Assembly: GCA_017551465.1 (NCBI GenBank)
Contig: JAFZLN010000014.1
Location: 1-10,642, forward strand
Direction: 5' to 3'
Length of the DNA stretch: 10,642 nt
Source: Bacilli bacterium
Lineage (GTDB): Bacteria; Bacillota_I; Bacilli_A; RFN20; CAG-826
Shown one piece after another: positions 1 through 5,405 of the stretch. Positions within the stretch are counted from its first letter, which is position 1, and each line of letters begins with the position of its first letter. The notes under the pieces were generated by a model. That model worked only from the letters and a program-made list of their open reading frames with translations, had not been told where the DNA came from and searched no databases. The position numbers and the translations under genes are program-made.

Positions 1-743
1 CCTAAAGACTTAGGATCCCCTTTCTCAATTTCGATTTCATCAGAGCCTTTTCCCTCTAACCACACTTTGAGTGTATAGAAGAATTTACCAGTGATGTTTT
101 TAACATCTTCGTCATCACTTTCAAGCTTGTTATATAAGTCTCCGATGGTTTTGATGCCCACACTTTTAAGTCTAGGCGCGGTTCTTTTGCCCACACCAAA
201 CATTGATTCCACTTTGAGTGGGAACAAAATTTTCTCAATATCACGTTTATGAATAATGGTTAAACCCATTGGCTTTTGATAGTCACTGGCCATCTTCGCT
301 AAGAACCTTGTCGTGGATACGCCTATTGAGCACTTTAACTGTGTCTCTTTAAACAAGTCTTCTTGGAGCTTTCTAAAGAAAGCCACGACATCCTTCTGCC
401 CTTTAACTGCGTCGGTAAAGTCCGCGAAGCATTCATCGACAGAGGCTGGTTCCACAAGCTTTGTATAACGTCTAACAAAGTTAAAGAACTTCTTGCTCAT
501 CGCTGAATAATAATGATAGTCACCAGGAATGACGATTAAGTTTGGACAAAGTTGTCTAGCTTTAAACATCGGCATAGCCGAAGAAACACCAAACTTTCTC
601 GCCGCATACGAGCATGTTGAAACGATTCCCCCTCTCCCATCGTGGCCAATAGCCACTGGCTTATTTTCTAGAGTGGGATCTTTGATTTCTTCGCATCTAG
701 CAAAAAATGCGTTCAAGTCAATGTGGACAATAACCTTGCTCAT
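1..743 (-). CDS. dinB: DNA polymerase IV (Y-family translesion polymerase), 3' part beyond the window
   Basis: Translesion DNA polymerase that copies damaged templates. I translated 247 uninterrupted residues from ATG 743-741; the usual family length is about 350-420, so the end of the little-finger domain lies beyond the left edge. Residues 7-18 (HIDLNAFFARCE) are the first catalytic motif: D9 binds metal and F14 sits at the steric-gate position. Residues 101-110 (SVDECFADFT) hold the second catalytic pair D103/E104. A segment near 143-160 (GVSTTRFLAKMASDYQKP) is the palm/thumb signature, though the usual Asn-Lys before FLAK is Thr-Arg here. A helix-hairpin-helix-like stretch follows (MFGVGKRTAPRLKSVGI). 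Two in-frame upstream ATGs (764-762, 758-756) lie before or inside the predicted -10 box, so 743 is the better start. It has no true Shine-Dalgarno sequence. It is probably its own unit, separated from xseB by a terminator and promoter. No LexA-type box was seen. Family assignment is firm; assigning dinB rather than another Y-family member is likely. Confidence 0.93.
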   Translation of the reverse strand, partial: MSKVIVHIDLNAFFARCEEIKDPTLENKPVAIGHDGRGGIVSTCSYAARKFGVSSAMPMFKARQLCPNLIVIPGDYHYYSAMSKKFFNFVRRYTKLVEPASVDECFADFTDAVKGQKDVVAFFRKLQEDLFKETQLKCSIGVSTTRFLAKMASDYQKPMGLTIIHKRDIEKILFPLKVESMFGVGKRTAPRLKSVGIKTIGDLYNKLESDDEDVKNITGKFFYTLKVWLEGKGSDEIEIEKGDPKSL

Positions 744-778
744 ACCTACATTATACATGCGCATGAAGATTATGTTAA
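741..778 (-). promoter_or_regulatory. dinB promoter, placed for a leaderless transcript
   Basis: Read on the minus strand, TTAACA (778-773) is followed by a 17-base spacer (772-756) and then TATAAT (755-750), a 5/6 and 6/6 match to the sigma-A consensus at optimal spacing. Only six bases (GTAGGT) separate the -10 box from ATG 743. The normal start distance puts +1 on the A of that ATG. The promoter is a strong pattern match; the leaderless start is inferred. Confidence 0.72.
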
Positions 779-792
779 CTAAATTTGTTGGC

Positions 793-825
793 AAAATAAA
801 ATCCTGCTTAAACAGGACATTATTT
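793..825 (-). terminator. Intrinsic terminator after xseB
   Basis: On the minus strand TCCTG (817-813), a six-base loop TTTAAG and CAGGA (806-802) form a 5-bp stem followed by TTTTATTTT. AAATAA upstream (825-820) can pair with the U-rich tail across a wobble and one mismatch, lengthening the stem. The GC-rich part is short, so strength may be moderate. It lies 54 bases past the xseB stop and before the dinB promoter, where the operon would be expected to end. Confidence 0.65.
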
Positions 826-831
826 CTAATA

Positions 832-874
832 CAAAGTATTATATCTACTAGTAAACCACTAATAAAATACTTTG
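832..874 (-). repeat. Inverted repeat just downstream of xseB
   Basis: CAAAGTATT (832-840) and AATACTTTG (866-874) are a perfect 9-bp inverted repeat with a 25-base interior. The interior holds a second, in-register short stem, TAGT (849-852) with ACTA (858-861). In the xseB transcript this would make a stacked hairpin starting five bases after the stop codon and upstream of the intrinsic terminator. It has no U-run, so I do not call it a terminator. A 3'-end stabilising structure is possible but inferred. Confidence 0.45.
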
Positions 875-878
875 AAAA

Positions 879-1070
879 TTATTTGTTTTCGATGACCTTT
901 TCGACCTTTTCTTCCGCGTCTTTTAAGGCTTTTTCTAACTTTTTGATGATTTCTTGGCCTTCCTTATAGAGGTTTAAACACTCATCTAAAGGAAGCTTTT
1001 CAGAAGAAATATTAGCGACGATTTCGTCTAATCTCTTCATCTCTTTTTCAAAATCAAACTCTTTTTCCAT
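879..1070 (-). CDS. xseB: Exodeoxyribonuclease VII small subunit
   Basis: Small, all-helical subunit of exonuclease VII; several copies bind the large subunit XseA to make the enzyme that trims single-stranded DNA from both ends. The 63 residues are charged and helical, with the family pattern visible: a Phe-Glu-containing start (FDFEKEMKRLDEIV), then a LPLDECLNLYKEGQEII segment matching the usual L-P-L-(E/D)-E-x-L-x-L-(Y/F)-x-x-G signature, then a Lys/Glu-rich terminal helix. Usual length is about 70-80, so this is a compact version. The start is ATG 1070-1068, one base after the xseA TAG. A GGAG at 1084-1081, inside the end of xseA, serves as ribosome binding site at 10-base spacing. The stop is TAA. 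Overlap of the binding site with xseA suggests coupled translation. Confidence 0.95.
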   Translation of the reverse strand: MEKEFDFEKEMKRLDEIVANISSEKLPLDECLNLYKEGQEIIKKLEKALKDAEEKVEKVIENK

Positions 1071-1071
1071 A

Positions 1072-2211
1072 CTACTTCTTCTCCGTGTCTATGACTTCAC
1101 TATTAATGATGCCATCTTTTAAGATGGTTCTGATCTTTTGTCCTTTTTTAACTAGTTTAATATCGCTGACTGGCTTTCCTTCTGCATCAACTGTTAAGGA
1201 ATAACCACGGCTAATAACATTATCAGGATTAAGAGCCTCTAAAGTGGCTTTCTTGTGACTTAATAGTTCTTGATAATGACTGACTAGTTGTCTAATCTCT
1301 AAATCCAAATCTTCTTTATAAGAAGATAAATCATCTTTCATGCCTTGGATGCGGCTCTTTAGGCTTTCTTCCATATCCTGTAAGGCAAAGGAGAGCTTTT
1401 CTTCTATTTCCCTACGGTCAACAGTGGCGAGTTCCGCTGCTGCTGTAGGTGTGCTAGCGCGCTTATCAGCGACAAAGTCCACCAATGTGGAATCGATCTC
1501 ATGGCCAATACAGGCGATTACAGGCATTTTGCTGTTAGCAATGGCTCGTACTAATGCTTCGTCATTAAAAGCGCTTAAATCCTCGCTAGCGCCACCTCCA
1601 CGGCCAATTAACAAAGTATCCAAAGGATAAGTTTGGGCTAATTCAAAGGCTTTGAGTAATTCTTTAGGGGCGTTTTCGCCTTGTACCGCACTATAGAAGA
1701 CATAAATATCGGCGATTGGATATCTTCTTTTGATGTTAAAAAGAATGTCCTTAATAGCCGCACTATTCGGGGCGGTAATAACGCCAATTGCGTTTGGATA
1801 AAGATTTATCTTTCTTTTCCTAGATTCATCGAATAAGCCTTCTTCTAGGAGTTTCTTTTTAAGCTTTTCTAATTCTAGAAGCTGTTGACCAGCGCCAACT
1901 TCTTCCATTTGGTAAACGATGATTTGATATGTGCCTCTACCTGGATAAGCATCTACTGAGCCAAATACCACAACTTCTTGGCCATTTTCTGGCTTAAAGT
2001 TAATCTTATTAGCGTAGTTAGAGAACATCATTGCCCCGATTAAAGACTTATCGTCCTTAAGGGAAAAATAAAAATGACCATTGCTAGCCATTTTAAAATT
2101 AGAGATTTCTCCTTTAACGTAGATGTATTTTAAATTTTCATCATTGCCAATGAGAGCCTTAATGTATTGGTTGATATCGCTGACTGTAAAGACTGGGCGA
2201 TCTTGGTTCAT
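1072..2211 (-). CDS. xseA: Exodeoxyribonuclease VII large subunit
   Basis: Catalytic subunit of exonuclease VII, which digests single-stranded DNA to oligonucleotides in repair. The 379 residues show an N-terminal OB-fold DNA-binding domain at about 7-105 (VSDINQYIKALI, VKGEISNFK, GHFYFSLKD). The catalytic domain follows from about 125, with NAIGVITAPNSAAIKDI at 140-156, the glycine-rich LIGRGGGASEDLSAFNDE at 201-218, and IACIGHEIDSTLVDFVADKR at 232-251 leading into ASTPTAAAEL. A coiled-coil region (about 265-325) precedes the closing NPDNVISRGYSLT element (328-340). Bacillus and E. coli proteins are about 450 residues; the shortening falls mainly in the coiled coil. The ATG overlaps the nusB stop by one base (TAATG), with GAGG at 2222-2219 seven bases upstream. 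The stop is TAG. Confidence 0.97.
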   Translation of the reverse strand: MNQDRPVFTVSDINQYIKALIGNDENLKYIYVKGEISNFKMASNGHFYFSLKDDKSLIGAMMFSNYANKINFKPENGQEVVVFGSVDAYPGRGTYQIIVYQMEEVGAGQQLLELEKLKKKLLEEGLFDESRKRKINLYPNAIGVITAPNSAAIKDILFNIKRRYPIADIYVFYSAVQGENAPKELLKAFELAQTYPLDTLLIGRGGGASEDLSAFNDEALVRAIANSKMPVIACIGHEIDSTLVDFVADKRASTPTAAAELATVDRREIEEKLSFALQDMEESLKSRIQGMKDDLSSYKEDLDLEIRQLVSHYQELLSHKKATLEALNPDNVISRGYSLTVDAEGKPVSDIKLVKKGQKIRTILKDGIINSEVIDTEKK

Positions 2212-2633
2212 TATAAGACCTCATCTAATATCGCGTTGATGAACTTGGCTTGCTTTTCTTCAATGTATTTCTTAGCCAGTTCCACTGCGGTATTAATAAC
2301 GATGCGTTTATCAATCTTTTCTACGTAGTAGAAATGAGCGTAACTCATTAATAAAACTGCTTGTGTTAGTAATGGCAATCTTTCCCATTTCCAGTTTCTT
2401 AAATGTGGTTGGAAAGCACAAATGATGGCGCCATAGTTATTTAAAACACTAGAAATCATGTTTTGCACATAAGCACTATGCTCTTTAAAAGGACGAGGAT
2501 CATCAGTCATCTCGGTGATGATTTCATCAACATCACGGAAGTTATGTTCTCTACTGGCCACTTGGTCAGCGATTTCGTCATAGATGACGGTCATGATTAT
2601 AAAGTTTTCTTGATTGCGAGATATTTTTTCCAT
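2211..2633 (-). CDS. nusB: Transcription antitermination factor NusB
   Basis: NusB pairs with NusE (ribosomal protein S10) on boxA RNA and supports antitermination of rRNA operons. The 140-residue protein is all-helical and of family length. The N-terminal helix RNQENFIIMTVIYDE matches the usual R-x3-R-x2-A-x3-(L/I)-Y pattern poorly at the arginines, so the boxA-binding end is divergent. The C-terminal half is typical: RNWKWERLPLLTQAVLLMSYAHFYY, then IDKRIVINTAVELAKKYIEEKQAKFINAILDEVL, with Thr where INEA usually has Glu. The start is ATG 2633-2631, because the frame has a stop a few codons upstream. No Shine-Dalgarno sequence is present; seven Us directly precede the AUG. It lies 20 bases after the Asp23-family gene and overlaps xseA by one base, so it is mid-operon. 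The assignment rests on the C-terminal half and on gene order. Confidence 0.92.
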   Translation of the reverse strand: MEKISRNQENFIIMTVIYDEIADQVASREHNFRDVDEIITEMTDDPRPFKEHSAYVQNMISSVLNNYGAIICAFQPHLRNWKWERLPLLTQAVLLMSYAHFYYVEKIDKRIVINTAVELAKKYIEEKQAKFINAILDEVL

Positions 2634-2640
2634 AAAAAAA
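2624..2640 (-). promoter_or_regulatory. nusB start region without Shine-Dalgarno; U-A hairpin around the AUG
   Basis: Upstream of ATG 2633 the minus strand reads CGTCTTTTTTT, with no purine-rich binding site. The last six Ts (2639-2634) can pair with AAAAAA (2629-2624), leaving AUGG as a four-base loop. The stem is all A-U and would be weak. Seen directly: the sequence and its symmetry. Inferred: any effect on initiation. Confidence 0.45.
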
Positions 2641-2653
2641 GACGTTTAATAAA

Positions 2654-2995
2654 TTAAATAATCGATATTACTTTGACTTGCACGTCAAATGGTACCTGTT
2701 CGGTCGCCATTAAGAAGGCATTGGTAATTTCGTCTTGGATATTGTGTGTGACTTCTTGTAAGTTGGTGCCTTTAGCGACATCTACGGCCACCCACACGTG
2801 AACGATACCACGTCTAATGGTTGTTTGGACTGGTCTATTTAAACGAATCTTTTGATTGCGTTTCATATGAGCACTACTCATAGAAATACCAGAGACATTG
2901 CTTAAAGCACTAGTCACTAATGCATCGAAGACATTGAGCGAGATAGCGATTTTGCCTCTGTTAGCGTAGTTATCAATATAGACGTAGTCTGCCAT
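2654..2995 (-). CDS. Asp23/Gls24 family (DUF322) protein, YqhY-like
   Basis: Member of the alkaline shock protein 23 / Gls24 family, small soluble proteins linked in Bacillota to envelope stress. In Bacillus the copy directly upstream of nusB is YqhY, reported to affect acetyl-CoA carboxylase. The 113 residues show the family layout: an N-terminal strand (GKIAISLNVFDALVTSAL), the NVSGI-type turn, a basic middle (HMKRNQKIRLNRP), the strand GIVHVWVAVDVAKGTNLQEV and a helix plus final strand (NIQDEITNAFLM, VPFDVQVKVISII). No signal peptide or membrane segment. The start ATG 2995-2993 is preceded by TAGGT about eight bases upstream. It is first in an operon with nusB, xseA and xseB. No accB/accC is visible upstream; tkt is there instead. 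The YqhY label rests on position next to nusB. Confidence 0.88.
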   Translation of the reverse strand: MADYVYIDNYANRGKIAISLNVFDALVTSALSNVSGISMSSAHMKRNQKIRLNRPVQTTIRRGIVHVWVAVDVAKGTNLQEVTHNIQDEITNAFLMATEQVPFDVQVKVISII

Positions 2996-3012
2996 AATCT
3001 GTACCTACTTAT

Positions 3013-3041
3013 AATATATCTTAAATATATTCGTTTAGCAA
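3013..3041 (-). promoter_or_regulatory. Proximal promoter candidate for the Asp23-nusB-xseAB operon
   Basis: On the minus strand TTGCTA (3041-3036), a 17-base spacer and TATATT (3018-3013) fit a sigma-A promoter (4/6 and 5/6). Transcription would begin about ten to twelve bases ahead of the ribosome binding site, giving a very short leader. The surroundings are very AT-rich, so chance matches are likely. Confidence 0.4.
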
Positions 3042-3066
3042 AGAGTAAATCGGAAAGTTTTGTGAG

Positions 3067-3095
3067 ATTATAAAGACTTCCACTCCCACTTGCAA
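3067..3095 (-). promoter_or_regulatory. Distal promoter candidate for the Asp23-nusB-xseAB operon
   Basis: On the minus strand TTGCAA (3095-3090), a 17-base spacer (3089-3073) and a perfect TATAAT (3072-3067). The start would be near 3060, giving a leader of about 65 bases. The -35 box sits inside the palindrome CTTGCAAG (3089-3096). This is the better of the two candidates because of its exact -10 box. Confidence 0.55.
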
Positions 3096-3131
3096 GCAAA
3101 TAAAAACATTTCTTTTCACTTGAAAAATAGA

Positions 3132-3190
3132 CCCCAAAATTCTATACGCATAATGCACGCATATACGCAAGCGTGTACGAGAACTAGGGG
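3132..3190. repeat. Nested inverted repeats around an alternating purine-pyrimidine tract
   Basis: CCCC (3132-3135) faces GGGG (3187-3190), TTCT (3140-3143) faces AGAA (3180-3183), and CACGC (3156-3160) faces GCGTG (3171-3175), all in nested order. Bases 3143-3179 alternate purine and pyrimidine almost throughout, in runs of 10, 17 and 9. ACGCA recurs at 3146, 3157 and 3166. The repeats and alternation are read directly; what the block does is unknown. It could be a structured RNA, a protein-binding region or a Z-DNA-prone segment. Confidence 0.5.
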
Positions 3191-3250
3191 CCTTGGAATG
3201 TCAAACATTTTTGAAAAGATTTTTCTCATGCGCGAAAGAAGAAAAAACAC

Positions 3251-3279
3251 TTGACTTGTTTTAGGCTAAATAGTATTTT
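3251..3279 (+). promoter_or_regulatory. Possible plus-strand promoter facing the tkt 3' end
   Basis: TTGACT (3251-3256), a 17-base spacer and TATTTT (3274-3279) on the plus strand match sigma-A boxes at 5/6 and 4/6. The product would run into the end of tkt as antisense RNA. No coding target follows on the plus strand. A moderate pattern match in an AT-rich region. Confidence 0.3.
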
Positions 3280-3300
3280 CTTATTTATTAAATAAATAAG
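3280..3300. repeat. 21-base palindrome
   Basis: CTTATTTATT (3280-3289) and AATAAATAAG (3291-3300) are exact reverse complements around one central base. It is entirely A/T except at the outermost pair. It lies 15 bases beyond the U-tail of the tkt terminator and directly after the plus-strand -10-like box, where an operator could sit. Function unknown. Confidence 0.5.
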
Positions 3301-3314
3301 AGTGGTGGTGGAGC

Positions 3315-3348
3315 AAACAAAAAGAAAAGCGGTGGACCCGCTTCTCTT
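3315..3348 (-). terminator. Intrinsic terminator of tkt
   Basis: On the minus strand AAGAGAAGCGG (3348-3338) pairs with CCGCTTTTCTT (3332-3322) through 11 pairs with one G-U, around the loop GTCCA, followed by TTTGTTT. It begins 16 bases after the tkt stop. The stem is GC-rich at the loop end and the tail is U-rich, a textbook rho-independent terminator. It ends the upstream transcription unit and isolates it from the Asp23-nusB operon. Confidence 0.9.
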
Positions 3349-3364
3349 AATTGTGTTTTGTTAA

Positions 3365-5338
3365 TTACTTGAGGTTTTCAACCACACCAGCAACGAATTC
3401 TGGAGTGAAGTTGAATTTCTTGAAGACGTCTTTAGCTGGGGCACTAGCACCGAATTGATCTAAACCGATGTTTGTGTCAGCGTATTTTGCCCAACCAAAC
3501 GTGGAAAGCATTTCGATAGAAACACATTTTGCCTTTGGAAGGTTGATGACACTATTCTTGTAAGCTTCGTCTTGTTTTTCGAAGTAGCTCCAGCATGGCA
3601 TAGAGACAACTCTCACATCAATGCCCTTTTCGCGTAATAAGCCTTGGGCGGCCACGGCTAGGGAGACTTCACTACCTGTCGCGATTAAGACAAAGTCAGC
3701 TTTCTTTTCTTCTTTGCTGACGACATATGCACCACGTTTTAAGGCTTCACCATCACTTTCCTTTAATAAAGGAAGATTTTGACGGGAAAGGATAATCGCG
3801 GTTGGATGATTCTTGCTTTGTAAAGCGGCGAACCAAGCGCCATATGTTTCTCTTTCATCAGCTGGTCTAATAACATCCATATTTGGAATGCTACGTAACA
3901 TCGCTAATTGTTCAATTGGTTGATGTGTTGGACCATCTTCGCCTACGGCGATACTATCGTGAGATAATAAGTAGATGGCTGGAACATGACTTAAGCAAGC
4001 CATACGGATGGCTGGTTTCATGTAATCAGAGAAGACGAAGAAGGCACCGACATAGCTTCTCACACCACCGTGTAAGAGCATACCATTTTGTGCACTCGCC
4101 ATCGCGAATTCACGAATACCCCAGTTGATGTTGTGACCGGCTCTATTGTTAGCGTCAAAGTTTGCACCATTATCGAGTTTGGTCATAACAGAACCCGCGA
4201 CGTCAGCAGAACCACCGAAGAGGTTTGGCATAGAAAGCATTAAGTAATTTAAGGCTTTGCCAGAGGCAACACGTGTGGATGTAGCGGAACCTTCAACGAA
4301 GTCTGGATAGACACCTGGAAGGTATTTATCAACATCAACACCGTTTAAGGACATGAATCTATCGTATTCATCTTTGGTCTTCTTATCGGCGGCTAATTTA
4401 GCTAACTTAGCGTTATATTCGTCAAGGGCTTTTTCACCACGCGCACCAAAGGTGTTTTTGAATAAATCGTAAACTTCTTGTGGCACATAGAAGTCTTCAT
4501 GGTCGAAGCCATAGGAGAGTTTAGCGGCTTTGCCGTCTTCCGCACCTAATGGGTTACCATGGACTTTGTTTGTGCCTTGCTTTGCACTACCATAACCGAT
4601 GACGGTATGAATCATAATCATGGTTGGTTTATCTTTGCTCTTTTTAGCCTGGCTAATAGCAGCGTCAATCGCGTCGATATCGTTACCATCTGCAACTTCT
4701 AAGACATCCCATTCACTAGCTAAGAATCTGGCTTTAACTTGTTCGGAGAAGGATAAGTCTAAAGCACCATCGAGTGTCACTTGGTTAGCGTCGTATAAGA
4801 GAATCATTTTATTGAGCTTTAAGTGACCGGCTAAAGAGATTGCTTCTTGAGAGATACCTTCTTGTAAGCAGCCATCACCACATAAGGCGTATGTATAGTG
4901 ATTGCAAACATCATCGCCAAAGCTATAAAGCTTATTGACCATTTGTTCCGCCATCGCCATACCAACGGCTTGAGAAATACCTTGTCCTAAAGGACCACTT
5001 GTGGCATCAACGCCATCAGTCCAGCCAAATTCTGGGTGACCTGGAGTTAAGGAATCGATTTGACGGAATTGTTTCATGTCGTCCATGCTGATTTTATAAC
5101 CGCTTAAATGAAGCATTGAGTATAAAAGCGCGGATACATGACCAGCGGATAAGACGAAACGGTCTCTATTGAACCATTTGCTATCTTTTGGTGTAGCCAC
5201 TAAATGCTTTGTGAATAAGGTATACAAAGCTGGAGCGCTACCTAAGGCCATACCTGGGTGACCAGAGTTGGCTTTGTTAATTGTGTCGATGCACAATGAT
5301 CTGATTGTGGCAATCGCTAATTGATCGTTTTTGTTCAT
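3365..5338 (-). CDS. tkt: Transketolase
   Basis: Thiamine-diphosphate enzyme of the non-oxidative pentose phosphate pathway; moves two-carbon ketol units between sugar phosphates, linking glycolysis to ribose-5-phosphate and erythrose-4-phosphate. The 657 residues match the family length. Active-site signatures are in order: NSGHPG at 24-29, SAGH at 64-67, PGHPE at 99-103, GPLGQGI at 115-121, and the diphosphate-Mg motif from GDG (154-156) to N185. HGNPLG is at 260-265. The pyrimidine-binding domain carries NWGIREFAM, with catalytic E410, and HDSIAVGEDGPTHQP from 460. The C-terminal domain is complete. ATG 5338-5336 has AGAGGT about eight bases upstream. It lies 67 bases after aspS with no terminator between, so it probably shares the rel-hisS-aspS transcript, perhaps with a weak promoter of its own. 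A strong terminator follows. Confidence 0.97.
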   Translation of the reverse strand: MNKNDQLAIATIRSLCIDTINKANSGHPGMALGSAPALYTLFTKHLVATPKDSKWFNRDRFVLSAGHVSALLYSMLHLSGYKISMDDMKQFRQIDSLTPGHPEFGWTDGVDATSGPLGQGISQAVGMAMAEQMVNKLYSFGDDVCNHYTYALCGDGCLQEGISQEAISLAGHLKLNKMILLYDANQVTLDGALDLSFSEQVKARFLASEWDVLEVADGNDIDAIDAAISQAKKSKDKPTMIMIHTVIGYGSAKQGTNKVHGNPLGAEDGKAAKLSYGFDHEDFYVPQEVYDLFKNTFGARGEKALDEYNAKLAKLAADKKTKDEYDRFMSLNGVDVDKYLPGVYPDFVEGSATSTRVASGKALNYLMLSMPNLFGGSADVAGSVMTKLDNGANFDANNRAGHNINWGIREFAMASAQNGMLLHGGVRSYVGAFFVFSDYMKPAIRMACLSHVPAIYLLSHDSIAVGEDGPTHQPIEQLAMLRSIPNMDVIRPADERETYGAWFAALQSKNHPTAIILSRQNLPLLKESDGEALKRGAYVVSKEEKKADFVLIATGSEVSLAVAAQGLLREKGIDVRVVSMPCWSYFEKQDEAYKNSVINLPKAKCVSIEMLSTFGWAKYADTNIGLDQFGASAPAKDVFKKFNFTPEFVAGVVENLK

Positions 5339-5355
5339 GTAATTTTACCTCTGAA

Positions 5356-5403
5356 TTTAGTAATTATTTAGTATTTAAATAGTTTTTGTATAACTATGTT
5401 ATA
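5356..5403 (-). promoter_or_regulatory. AT-rich aspS-tkt gap with a dyad and phased repeats
   Basis: TATAAC-TAT-GTTATA (5389-5403) is a perfect 6-bp dyad with a three-base centre, just past the aspS stop. Downstream on the minus strand ACTA recurs every 11 bases (ending at 5380, 5369 and 5358). A weak promoter reading is TTATAC, 17 bases, TAAATA. Low complexity makes chance likely. Confidence 0.3.
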
Positions 5404-5405
5404 AC

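Larger units (their letters stand above)
2996..3364. other. 369-base gene-free region between tkt and the Asp23-family gene
   Basis: No convincing coding region on either strand. From right to left it holds the tkt terminator (3315-3348), a 21-base palindrome (3280-3300), a plus-strand promoter-like pair (3251-3279), an exact minus-strand TTGACA (3204-3199) with no matching -10 box, a structured alternating purine-pyrimidine block (3132-3190), and two promoter candidates for the downstream operon. I searched by eye for RNase P, SRP and tmRNA signatures and a T-box sequence and saw none. Confidence 0.7.

Noticed and set aside
741..830. LexA/SOS box in front of dinB
   Set aside because: No GAAC-N4-GTTC or similar pattern is present between the terminator and the start codon.
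529..969. 146-codon plus-strand frame across the dinB start, the gap and xseB
   Set aside because: It is antisense to two recognised genes, runs across a terminator and promoter, and shows no recognisable motif; low-GC codon bias on the minus strand explains it.
2917..3099. 60-codon minus-strand frame from a TTG upstream of the Asp23-family gene
   Set aside because: It covers both promoter candidates and overlaps the real gene in another frame; no binding site and no family resemblance.
3182..3204. Minus-strand promoter built on the exact TTGACA at 3204-3199
   Set aside because: Nothing resembling a -10 box lies at 15-19 bases; spacings tried gave CTCGTA, TCTCGT and TCGTAC.
3302..3364. Plus-strand frame starting at three GTG codons, about 20 codons long
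   Set aside because: It runs straight through the tkt terminator stem, has no separate ribosome binding site, and encodes nothing recognisable.
3883..4128. 81-codon plus-strand frame with an Arg-rich run, antisense to tkt
   Set aside because: Arg-rich composition follows from the complement of tkt codons; no start signal.
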